This document shows positions 1 to 6,237 of a stretch of 7,403 nt of DNA, one piece after another. The notes beneath the pieces are model-generated. The model was not told where the DNA came from. It made no database searches and saw nothing but the letters and a program-made list of their open reading frames with translations. Numbering within the stretch: the first letter of the stretch is position 1; each line of letters starts with the position of its first letter. The stretch is from Acidobacteriaceae bacterium (GTDB taxonomy: Bacteria > Acidobacteriota > Terriglobia > Terriglobales > Acidobacteriaceae), in NCBI GenBank assembly GCA_030042915.1, contig JASHYS010000114.1:1-7403 (forward strand), in the 5' to 3' direction. Position numbers and translations under genes: made by a program.

Positions 1-273
1 TGCCGGCGCATCATCGCCCAGGAAGGATTCGTTACCACCGGCGGCACCATCGCCATCGCCGCTACGGGTTCGCTCTACGCCCCAACCCTGCGCTCTCTGC
101 TCAATGAACTTCCCGCAGGCACCTGGGAACTGGTGACGCACCCGGGCTACAACGACGCCGACCTGGCGCGCGTGCGCACGCGTCTCCGCGCCTCACGCGA
201 CGTCGAGCGCTCTGCCCTGCCCGTGGTAAAGGAATTTCCGTCGGTTGAGCTGATCTCCTTTGCGGATTTATAG
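1..273 (+). CDS. YdjC/ChbG/HpnK-family carbohydrate deacetylase, C-terminal part
   Basis: The frame is open from the first base and ends at a TAG at 271-273, so only the last 90 residues are seen and the start lies outside the window. The run around residues 40-50 (GTWELVTHPGYNDADL) matches the late conserved block of the YdjC/ChbG family, where a His-Pro-Gly-Tyr motif follows a Glu-Leu strand. It is followed by an Arg-rich helix (RASRDVERSAL) and a final strand-like end (VELISFADL), both usual for the family. These enzymes are metal-dependent and remove acetyl groups from N-acetylated sugars. The HpnK branch is linked to hopanoid biosynthesis. The N-terminal metal ligands are not visible, so I cannot tell the HpnK branch from a general ChbG-like deacetylase. 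No gene follows closely on the same strand, so it probably ends its transcription unit. Confidence 0.72.
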   Translation, partial: CRRIIAQEGFVTTGGTIAIAATGSLYAPTLRSLLNELPAGTWELVTHPGYNDADLARVRTRLRASRDVERSALPVVKEFPSVELISFADL

Positions 274-346
274 GCGTTTCCACAGGCTGAGGTGAGTCTG
301 CGGGTAGATAAAGTGGTAATCTCCCTGTAGCTCCGAAGTCTACCGA

Positions 347-374
347 TTGACATTGTTGACCGGTATTGTCTAAT
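347..374 (+). promoter_or_regulatory. Sigma70-like promoter for the DUF6438/ankyrin gene
   Basis: A perfect -35 hexamer, TTGACA, lies at 347-352. It is followed by a 16-base spacer and TCTAAT at 369-374, which matches 5 of 6 bases of TATAAT. Transcription would start near 381, about 30 bases before the ATG at 412. This excludes the in-frame TTG at 379 as a useful start. TTGAC occurs twice with a 9-base period (347-351 and 356-360), so a regulator could also bind here. That last point is inference only. Confidence 0.5.
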
Positions 375-411
375 TAGATTGAGCTCCGAATTCCCCTCGG
401 ATGTAGTCAGG

Positions 412-1683
412 ATGAAGCCGGTCTTCTTCACCCTCGTATTGCTCTCCAGTCTGGCCAGAGCGCAGCAGGCGGCCGGAGGTGTCGCCGAGGTGACAAATCC
501 CCGCGTTCAGGAGCACCGCGTGGGTCCTGAAGAAGCTCTGCGCCGCAACCAGCAGGAAATGGCGGAGCTCCAGCAGGACAGCTTTGGGTTCGCGCACCGC
601 ACAAGCCAGTGTAGTTTTGAAGTGGTTGTCACGGCCGATGGCTTTGTGCAGTCGCTCGAACCAGAAGAGGTCGACCCCTACTGTGCGCCGCACTTGCGGG
701 ATGCAGAGCAGATTCTGCGTGACCGCGTCTATAAGCCCTGGCTGATTGATGGCGTGCCATCCAAAGTGCGGATCGTAGATTGGGTCAACATCTACCCGCC
801 GGAGCGGCGGGGGCCATCGGTTCCCTTCCCGGCAAGAGTCGACAGGGGCAGCCTGGAGTTCGAGCTTGAAAGGAACGGATGCTTCGGCTCGTGTCCTTCC
901 TACACAGTGAGCGTGTCCGGCGCGGGCTTGGTTCAATTTGACGGCCGGGAGTTGGTCGCGGTCCCCGGCCATCATTCGGCGCGTGTCTCGGGGTACGCGG
1001 TAACCGATTTGCTGGCGCGATTCCGTTCCGCCGATTTCCTCTCCGCGTTGCCTGAATACAAGGGCAATTGGACTGGCAAGCAAACGCAACAACTGACCTT
1101 GAAGATCAACGGCCAAACCCGGACCGTCATCGATTATGCCGGCTTCGACGAAGGACTGCCGCTGGCCGTGAAGCAACTCGAGGATGCCATCGATAACACA
1201 GCCGGAACGGAGCGCTGGGTGAAAGGCAATGAGGGGACCGTGGCTTCGCTGAGCAGTGAGCATTGGAATTTTGCCGCTTCCACGGCGGAGAATTCCGCAC
1301 TCTTCCGCGCCGCCATCCAACGCAACAACACCGATCTGATTGCGGCGTTTCTCCGTGCCAAGGCGCCGGTGGTTGCAGCCTTTGACAAGGCCGGGCCTCC
1401 GCTGTGCGAGGCCGGCAGAGTGGGCAATCTTGCTCTGGTGAAAGATATGCTTCAGGACGTCAAGCAGGTCCCGGCCCCGGTGATGAACCGCTGCCTGGCC
1501 GATGCGGCCGAATCGGGCCGCGTGGAACTGGTGCAATTCTGGCTCGATCGAGGCGCCGACGCCGGCGCAGTCGCGAACAACGGCGACACCGCTCTGAAAA
1601 GAGATGCGCAGCAAGATTGTAAAGCGTGCGCCGCCTTGATTCAAGATGCGTTGAACAAAAAGAATGGAACGGGAGATCAGTAA
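412..1683 (+). CDS. Secreted protein: TonB-C-like segment, DUF6438 and ankyrin repeats
   Basis: The product is 423 residues from the ATG at 412. I chose this start because the protein then begins with a clean signal peptide (MKPVFFTLVLLSSLARA, likely cut before QQ). An in-frame TTG at 379 would bury that signal and lies at about the predicted transcription start. The Shine-Dalgarno is weak, with only GGA at 399-401. Residues about 68-130 resemble a TonB C-terminal fold: a VTADGFV strand, then a helix ending in YKPWLIDGVP, then a VDWVNIYPPE strand. Residues about 146-264 look like DUF6438, with the hallmark CFGSCPSYTVSV around 157-168, a VQFDGRE strand and TERWV near the end. Residues about 293-410 hold roughly three degenerate ankyrin repeats (ALFRAAIQRNNTDLIAAFL; AGRVGNLALVKDML; AAESGRVELVQFWLDRGAD). 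An exported protein-binding role is likely; no enzymatic role is visible. It stands alone, convergent with the phosphatase gene. Confidence 0.85.
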   Translation: MKPVFFTLVLLSSLARAQQAAGGVAEVTNPRVQEHRVGPEEALRRNQQEMAELQQDSFGFAHRTSQCSFEVVVTADGFVQSLEPEEVDPYCAPHLRDAEQILRDRVYKPWLIDGVPSKVRIVDWVNIYPPERRGPSVPFPARVDRGSLEFELERNGCFGSCPSYTVSVSGAGLVQFDGRELVAVPGHHSARVSGYAVTDLLARFRSADFLSALPEYKGNWTGKQTQQLTLKINGQTRTVIDYAGFDEGLPLAVKQLEDAIDNTAGTERWVKGNEGTVASLSSEHWNFAASTAENSALFRAAIQRNNTDLIAAFLRAKAPVVAAFDKAGPPLCEAGRVGNLALVKDMLQDVKQVPAPVMNRCLADAAESGRVELVQFWLDRGADAGAVANNGDTALKRDAQQDCKACAALIQDALNKKNGTGDQ

Positions 1684-1756
1684 TTGCAACCCGTTGTCAC
1701 CGCCAGGCGAATCGGCTGACCTAAATTGAAAATGGCTGCAGATCCGGGTCCTTTCG

Positions 1757-2374
1757 CTACGGACAAGTATCTTTGATCGAATTATTCAGGCCTTCCTGAT
1801 CCACCTGAAACGCCAAGGTAGTCTTGCCGTGATTGCCGGTGAGCTTAAAGACGTAGATGCGGTCGTAATCATCGTCTTTCCAGTCGGGAACGGCGGAGTC
1901 TTTCATTCCAAAACTGCGCAGCATATCCTTGGCGAAATCATTCAGCTCATGATGCTCCCACGCCACGAAAATCAACTTTGATTTATTCGAACTGGCGGTC
2001 AGTTGGGTTTTCAGCGTCTTGATGTGGTCGTACCCAACACCCACGTTCACCGGTAGCCCGACTGAGATGGCTGTGGGCTCGATGGTAACCAGCGGGCGCA
2101 CGTAGAAATATAGATGCAGTCCGTCGAGGATCCGGGGCGACGGATCGGGCGCGTAAATCGCGTCGGGCTTTCCGAATTTCTGAACTAATACAGTTGGGAG
2201 CGCCAAGGCGCGATTGAGGCCCTGGCAAGAGAGCTGCCCCAGCCCGTCCTTGGGTTTTTCTGCATGGCGGATGGCAACAATGGTCTCGACGGTCTGCTGT
2301 GCCAGGTCTAACCGGGCGCCCATGCACAAAAGCAGAAGCAACGCCGCCTGCGCGGCGCTTCTGAATATCTTCAT
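1757..2374 (-). CDS. Secreted histidine phosphatase superfamily protein
   Basis: The product is 205 residues. The N-terminus is a signal peptide (hydrophobic run AALLLLLCMGA, likely cut after LDLA around residue 25), so it should act in the periplasm or outside the cell. Just after it comes AIRHAEKP, with Arg36-His37, the phospho-accepting RH motif of the histidine phosphatase (phosphoglycerate mutase-like) superfamily. Glu39 stands where RHGE proteins have their acidic residue. Further blocks fit the fold: CQGLNRALALP at 50-60, DAIYAPDPS at 71-79, YVRPLVTIEPTA at 91-102, and VAWEHHEL at 137-144, which supplies the second catalytic-region histidine (141 or 142). The substrate cannot be told from sequence. 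The ATG at 2374 has GGAAG just upstream and GGGAGGG a little farther off, with the downstream stop facing the ankyrin gene. Members of this branch with RHAEK are often of unknown substrate, so I would not call it a mutase. Confidence 0.8.
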   Translation of the reverse strand: MKIFRSAAQAALLLLLCMGARLDLAQQTVETIVAIRHAEKPKDGLGQLSCQGLNRALALPTVLVQKFGKPDAIYAPDPSPRILDGLHLYFYVRPLVTIEPTAISVGLPVNVGVGYDHIKTLKTQLTASSNKSKLIFVAWEHHELNDFAKDMLRSFGMKDSAVPDWKDDDYDRIYVFKLTGNHGKTTLAFQVDQEGLNNSIKDTCP

Positions 2375-2480
2375 CGTCTTCCGATGCCCTCCCTAAGCGC
2401 CGAGCGGCGTTTCTCCATCAAGGGGCCCATTCTCGGCGCGACGAATCCGGTACGAATCGGTTGGGGGACGCAGCTAAATC

Positions 2481-2509
2481 TTTCTAGCATTTTGGGCGAA
2501 CGAATTGAA
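2481..2509 (-). promoter_or_regulatory. Possible promoter for the phosphatase gene
   Basis: On the minus strand an extended -10-like TGC-TAGAAA (TAGAAA at 2486-2481) lies 17 bases downstream of a weak -35-like TTCAAT (2509-2504). It is about 107 bases before the phosphatase ATG. The -35 match is poor (3 of 6), so this is only a candidate. Confidence 0.22.
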
Positions 2510-2760
2510 AGGAAAATCTGCCGGCCAGCAGTTGGGATCCTGGCGGTCAATCTTGCGCGGATTCCCTCAGAATCCAGATTCACAGCAGCATCGTGACGGC
2601 ATTGTGCCATTTCCCGAAGCGGAACCACTCCCTGAATTGAACTTCTGTGGTTTTGTCGCCATCGCTTTTTGCGAAAATGTCGCGGTCATTCCGTGTAAAT
2701 TCGTCGCGAAGGTCACTGGAGTCGCGCGCAACGTGAGCCCAAAGGAAATGTGCACGAGGC

Positions 2761-2770
2761 AGGAGGAAGG
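2761..2770 (+). promoter_or_regulatory. Ribosome binding site deciding the bactofilin start
   Basis: AGGAGGAAGG lies at 2761-2770, ending 9 bases before the ATG at 2780. It favours that ATG over the in-frame GTG at 2750, which has only AAAGGA very close to it. Confidence 0.6.
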
Positions 2771-2779
2771 TTTCGCGCC

Positions 2780-3247
2780 ATGTGGAGATCAAATCAGCCA
2801 GAGTCGACCGAGCTTGGTCCGGACGCCTCATCCGCAAAATTATCTGCAACCAACATCCCGTGGACCATCGAAGCCGATCCGTGCGCGATGGGGATGGCCA
2901 ATCACCAATCTTTCATCGGCAAGGGTCTGTTCCTCAAAGGCGAGATCGCAGGCTCCGGATCGCTGCTGATGGACGGTGTGGTCGAAGGCAGCATCAATTT
3001 GCTCGGCGACCGGATTACGCTGGGCCGTCACAGTCAAGTGGACGCCAGCATCACCGCCGGTGAAGTTGTCGTCCACGGCGAGGTCCACGGTAATCTTCGC
3101 GCTGCCGAGCTTGTAACCATATGTTTCGACGGATCCATGATTGGCGACGTGAATGCCGGGCGCATCCTCATTGAGGATGGCGCTTTCTTCAAGGGAAGCG
3201 TCGACATCCGCCAGCATAAGACTGAGGCGTCCGCTTCAGCTGCATGA
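2780..3247 (+). CDS. Bactofilin (polymer-forming cytoskeletal protein)
   Basis: The product is 155 residues from the ATG at 2780. From about residue 43 to 145 it shows the bactofilin (DUF583) beta-helix pattern of short strands spaced by Gly: SFIGKGLFLKGEIAGSGSLL, MDGVVEGSINL, ITLGRHSQVDASI, VVVHGEVHGNL, MIGDVNAGRILIEDGAFFKGSVDI. Bactofilins self-assemble without nucleotide into filaments at the inner membrane and act as scaffolds in cell shape, stalk formation, polarity or DNA positioning. The first 42 residues are a polar, probably disordered tail, and the last ten (KTEASASAA region) are also low in complexity; both are common in the family. No membrane segment is seen. No M23 peptidase, a frequent bactofilin partner, is encoded in this window. 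The gene stands alone between a divergent and a convergent neighbour, so its partner process cannot be read from context. Confidence 0.92.
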   Translation: MWRSNQPESTELGPDASSAKLSATNIPWTIEADPCAMGMANHQSFIGKGLFLKGEIAGSGSLLMDGVVEGSINLLGDRITLGRHSQVDASITAGEVVVHGEVHGNLRAAELVTICFDGSMIGDVNAGRILIEDGAFFKGSVDIRQHKTEASASAA

Positions 3248-3334
3248 GCTGGTCCTTAATGTCCTCCTGAAACTGCGCTTGTTGTCCCGGCATTTGCTGA
3301 TCCTTTTCAATCGCTATTTGCAAGAGATCATCGG

Positions 3335-4984
3335 CTACAAGGCGAGCGATAAAACCGAATACGACCTTGCCGGAAGTTGGAGAAGCATCCGCGAACCAGG
3401 CTTTGGATTCTCGAGGGTCTGCGGCGTCACGCGCTTGGGATCGGCAAACGTATTTCCGGCTTTCAGATCCGGTCCCGTCATGGTCACAAATCCGGTCACC
3501 GCGGCCGGCGTCACATCGCGCCACGTCACTTCAACATCCTGCGCCTTGTCGAGGTCCCGGTTGAAGAGGAATAGTGCTGCCGTTTTGTTTTCGGCGTCGA
3601 TGGTTGCTGCCACATCGACCCACGCCACCTGACCGAAACCGGGCAAGGGCAACCCGAAGTTGTCAGCCGGGCGGCCCAGCGCCGCCACCTCGAATCCCGG
3701 CCCTTCCGGTTCGACGCTCAACACAAGCCCACGCGCGTACTTCAACGCCCACGCGTACGGATAATAGATGGTGTGCCGCAAGATTCCTTCCGCGTTGGTT
3801 GCAATGGGCGCGATGACATTGACCAACTGCGCGAGGCATGCCACTTTCACGCGATCGGAATTCCGTATGAGCGAATTGGCCAGCCCGCCAACGAGCAAGG
3901 CGTCTTCGAGGTTGTACGGCTCCTCTAATAAATGCGGATGCGGCTTGCCGTGCCCGTCGGTGAAATCTCCGCTACGCGCGCGATACCACACGTTCCACTC
4001 ATCGAATGACAGCCACAGTTGCTTGCCGGAACGCTTCTGCGCGCGTACCACGTCGCACACCGCCGCAATCTCGCGAATCTGCCGATCCATGGCCAGGTTC
4101 ATCGCCATATAGATCTGGCTGTCGTGATCGGTCTCCTCATCGTTTCCCCAGTAATGATGCAGTGAGATCGCGTCCACCACGTCGTAGCACTCTTCGAGCA
4201 CGGTGCGATCCCACTCGATGTAGGTGGGCATGAACGGCCCGCTCGAGCCACAGGCAATCAGCTTGATCGCCGCATCGACTGAGCGCATCTGCCGGGCCGC
4301 ATCGGTCGCCTTGAGCCCATAATCGCGAGCCGGCATGTGCCCGATTTGCCACGGCCCGTCCATCTCGTTGCCGAGACACCAGAACTTCACGCCGTACGGC
4401 TCGGTGTAGCCATGCGCGCGGCGCAGCTCGCTCCACTTCGTTCCGCCGGGCAGGTTGCAATACTCGACCAGTGCCGCTGCGTCCTCCGCCGTGCCCGTCC
4501 CAAAGTTGAGGCCCATCAGGGGCTCCGTCCCCACCAGGCGCGTCCATTCAATAAATTCGCCGGTCCCGAACTGGTTGGTCTCGAGCGTGTCCCATGCGCG
4601 ATCGAGCACCGTGGGCCGTTTGTCCTTCGGCCCCACGCCGTCGAGCCAGTGGTAGCCCGACACAAAGTTGCCGCCGGGCCAGCGCACAATGGGCACACCA
4701 AGCTCGCGAACTTCCCTGATCACGTCGGTTCTAAATCCGTGCTCATCGGCGAACTTTGATCCGGGGTCGTACACACCCTCATAGATTGCGCGGCCCAGCT
4801 GCTCAAGGAACGACCCAAAGAGCTGATGGCTCACCGGCGCGATCTGGCGGCTGGTGTCGATAATCACTCGCGTGGTTGCGGTACTCTGCGCAATCCCAAA
4901 CCGCCCGACAGACGCAGCGGCCGCCGTCGCCATCCCTGCCTTTGCGGCCTTCTCAATGAACTGCCTGCGCGAAACTGCTTTCAT
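3335..4984 (-). CDS. abfA: Tat-exported GH51 alpha-L-arabinofuranosidase
   Basis: The product is 549 residues and hydrolyses terminal alpha-L-arabinofuranosyl links in arabinan, arabinoxylan or their oligomers. The N-terminus carries a twin-arginine signal, SRRQFIEKAAKAG at 5-17, then a small-residue hydrophobic stretch to about residue 34 (GIAQ), so folded export is predicted. The GH51 barrel follows: SHQLFGSFLEQLGRAIYEG at about 52-70, RWPGGNF at 101-107, CLGNEMDGPW with the acid/base Glu207, HHYWGN at about 276-281, and LSFDEWNVWY with the nucleophile Glu329. After about residue 410 comes the C-terminal beta domain, ending RSYSVLSLAL. I prefer the ATG at 4984 over the GTG six bases upstream because AAAGGA is then 8 bases away. 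The LacI-family gene lies 66 bases upstream on the same strand. The enzyme appears intact: both catalytic Glu are present and the length is slightly above the usual 500 because of the signal. The symbol is by family only. Confidence 0.93.
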   Translation of the reverse strand: MKAVSRRQFIEKAAKAGMATAAAASVGRFGIAQSTATTRVIIDTSRQIAPVSHQLFGSFLEQLGRAIYEGVYDPGSKFADEHGFRTDVIREVRELGVPIVRWPGGNFVSGYHWLDGVGPKDKRPTVLDRAWDTLETNQFGTGEFIEWTRLVGTEPLMGLNFGTGTAEDAAALVEYCNLPGGTKWSELRRAHGYTEPYGVKFWCLGNEMDGPWQIGHMPARDYGLKATDAARQMRSVDAAIKLIACGSSGPFMPTYIEWDRTVLEECYDVVDAISLHHYWGNDEETDHDSQIYMAMNLAMDRQIREIAAVCDVVRAQKRSGKQLWLSFDEWNVWYRARSGDFTDGHGKPHPHLLEEPYNLEDALLVGGLANSLIRNSDRVKVACLAQLVNVIAPIATNAEGILRHTIYYPYAWALKYARGLVLSVEPEGPGFEVAALGRPADNFGLPLPGFGQVAWVDVAATIDAENKTAALFLFNRDLDKAQDVEVTWRDVTPAAVTGFVTMTGPDLKAGNTFADPKRVTPQTLENPKPGSRMLLQLPARSYSVLSLAL

Positions 4985-5050
4985 TGTCACTTTCCTTTCG
5001 CGGGATGTGCCGACCTGGAATGGTGTGCGCGTGCCGCTTTTGCAGAGAAG
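4985..5050 (-). other. Short gap between regulator and GH51 genes
   Basis: The 66-base gap carries the GH51 ribosome binding site (AAAGGA on the minus strand at about 4993-4998). I see no good promoter hexamers, no terminator hairpin and no clear LacI-type palindrome. A TGCAAAAGC run near 5038-5046 (minus strand) resembles only half of a LacI-family operator. Co-transcription with the regulator is therefore plausible. Confidence 0.4.
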
Positions 5051-6130
5051 TTATGAACGCCTCAGGTCACTCAATGCACCGGGCGGATAGTCAGTGGATT
5101 GGCGAACCACGAGGTGCGTATCGATCTTATATTCCCGCAGCGGATTGTTCCCTTCGATATGAGCTTTGAGCGCCTTCACCGCAGCATTGGCCAGATCGAT
5201 GCGGGACATTTGCACCGAAGTCAGCGGCGGAAACATCACCCTGGCAATTTGAATATCGTCGAAGCCGATAATCGAGAGGTCGGAGGGTACCCGGATTCCG
5301 ACGTGATAGGCCTTGTGCAAGACGCCGATAGCAGTCATGTCGTTTGAGCAAACCACTGCAGAGGGGCGAGTGGAGCACTCCAGGATTCGCTCCATGCCGC
5401 GGATTCCACCTCCCAGTGTGTGATCGCCTTCGACCTGCCACTCCGGTCTCGCCTCGATGCCGCATTCATTGAGGGCCTTCAGGAATGCGGTCGACCTTGA
5501 TTGCGCCGAATGCAAGGCCATGGGGCCTGAAATGAATCCGATCTTCCTGTGTCCGAGCGCAGCCAGGTGTTGCACTCCTTGCCGTATGCCGTGCGCATAA
5601 TCGATCTTGAGCAAGCTGATCCCCGGCCGGTCGGGACCGACATCGACGAAGACCAAAGGAATTTTCCGGTCGGCGAGTTTCTGAAACAATGGCTGCTCGA
5701 TGCCAAAGGTGAGAATCGCCACGCCTTCGACTTTGCGCTGCAGCAGGCGCTGGATACCGAGCTCCATGCGCTTGGGATCGTAGTTGGTCGAGCTGATCAG
5801 AATCTCGTATCCGTTTTCGATGGCCACATCTTCGAAGCGCTGGATCAATTCCGGGAAAAATGGGTTGGTGATCTCCGATACCACGAGGCCGAGCATTCCG
5901 CTGCGGCCCGAGCCCAGGGCACGAGCTTGCGTGTCGGGAACATAATCAAGCTCGTTGATGGCAGCCCATACGCGCTTTGCCAGCTTGGCATCGACCGTGG
6001 GTATGCGATTGATGGTCCGGGAAACGGTGGCGATGGAAACATTCGCCTTCCTGGCAACGGCGTGGATGTCGAGCGGCGCGCTGTCCTTCTTGGATTTTTG
6101 CCGGGATTTGAACGTTCTGGCCCTTGTCAC
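5051..6130 (-). CDS. LacI/GalR-family transcriptional regulator
   Basis: From the GTG at 6130 the product is 359 residues. An N-terminal helix-turn-helix lies at about 20-41 (LDIHAVARKANVSIATVSRTIN, shown here as the LacI consensus recognition block), followed by the hinge helix TQARALGSGRSGMLG at about 67-81. The periplasmic-binding-protein-like effector domain follows, with SEITNPFFPEL, VEGVAIL, GHRKIGFISGP, CSNDMTAIGV and SIIGFDDI in the usual order. It should be a dimeric sugar-responsive repressor. Its place just upstream of a GH51 gene suggests an arabinose-related effector; that is inference. The start is uncertain: no ATG precedes the HTH. GTG 6130 puts the HTH at the usual distance and has GAGAG 8 bases upstream. 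TTG at 6157 (GGAA upstream) is possible. TTG at 6196 is unlikely, because it would make the T-tracts coding. Confidence 0.9.
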   Translation of the reverse strand: MTRARTFKSRQKSKKDSAPLDIHAVARKANVSIATVSRTINRIPTVDAKLAKRVWAAINELDYVPDTQARALGSGRSGMLGLVVSEITNPFFPELIQRFEDVAIENGYEILISSTNYDPKRMELGIQRLLQRKVEGVAILTFGIEQPLFQKLADRKIPLVFVDVGPDRPGISLLKIDYAHGIRQGVQHLAALGHRKIGFISGPMALHSAQSRSTAFLKALNECGIEARPEWQVEGDHTLGGGIRGMERILECSTRPSAVVCSNDMTAIGVLHKAYHVGIRVPSDLSIIGFDDIQIARVMFPPLTSVQMSRIDLANAAVKALKAHIEGNNPLREYKIDTHLVVRQSTDYPPGALSDLRRS

Positions 6131-6176
6131 CTGGCACGCTCTCTGAGTTCCTTGCAAATGAATTCCGAATCCAGTC

Positions 6177-6237
6177 AAAAAAAAGCGCCACTTCAAAAAA
6201 ACCGCGTTTGGCCGGACGAAGCTCCGCCGCGGGCGGC
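6177..6237 (-). terminator. Possible terminator region after the TPR gene, with two T-tracts
   Basis: Reading the minus strand after the TPR stop, a CCGCC-CGC-GGCGG hairpin (6236-6224) is followed about 22 bases later by T7 (6201-6195), then by T8 (6184-6177). The hairpin is not directly joined to either T-run. A second weak fold (GCCA...TGGC enclosing AAAC-GCG-GTTT) sits before T8. It is a candidate intrinsic terminator separating the TPR gene from the regulator, but the geometry is not classical. Confidence 0.33.

Larger units (their letters stand above)
2375..2779. other. Divergent intergenic region, 405 bases
   Basis: This lies between the leftward phosphatase gene and the rightward bactofilin gene, and must hold both promoters unless each is transcribed from further away. 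I see no convincing protein-like frame: the open frames here lack family motifs and run into the flanking genes. A perfect CGCCG-AG-CGGCG inverted repeat sits at 2398-2409 in the phosphatase leader, and a near-palindrome TTTTTGCGAAAA at about 2666-2677 on the bactofilin side. No riboswitch or RNA gene is recognisable by eye. Confidence 0.5.

Noticed and set aside
370..1689. A 439-codon open frame on the minus strand opposite the ankyrin gene
   Set aside because: It mirrors the GC-rich plus-strand gene almost end to end. Its translation has no family motif, while the plus strand shows a signal peptide, CFGSCP and ankyrin repeats.
1684..1756. A terminator between the convergent ankyrin and phosphatase genes
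   Set aside because: No stable stem followed by a T-run is visible on either strand in these 73 bases.
2505..2969. A 154-codon plus-strand frame filling part of the divergent spacer and overlapping the bactofilin gene
   Set aside because: It overlaps the bactofilin start in another frame, has no family motif, and its composition looks like translated non-coding DNA.
3189..3294. A short minus-strand frame after the GH51 stop (starts MPGQQAQF, about 34 residues) with AAAGGA upstream
   Set aside because: It overlaps the bactofilin C-terminus antisense and is very short. The Gln-rich appearance is suggestive, but nothing else supports it.
3248..3334. A bidirectional terminator between the convergent bactofilin and GH51 genes
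   Set aside because: GATC-containing and GCCG-like inverted pieces are too short and far apart, and there is no T-tract after them.
4985..5050. A LacI-type operator ahead of GH51
   Set aside because: I found only a half-site-like TGCAAA. No matching inverted half lies at the right spacing, so I do not call an operator.
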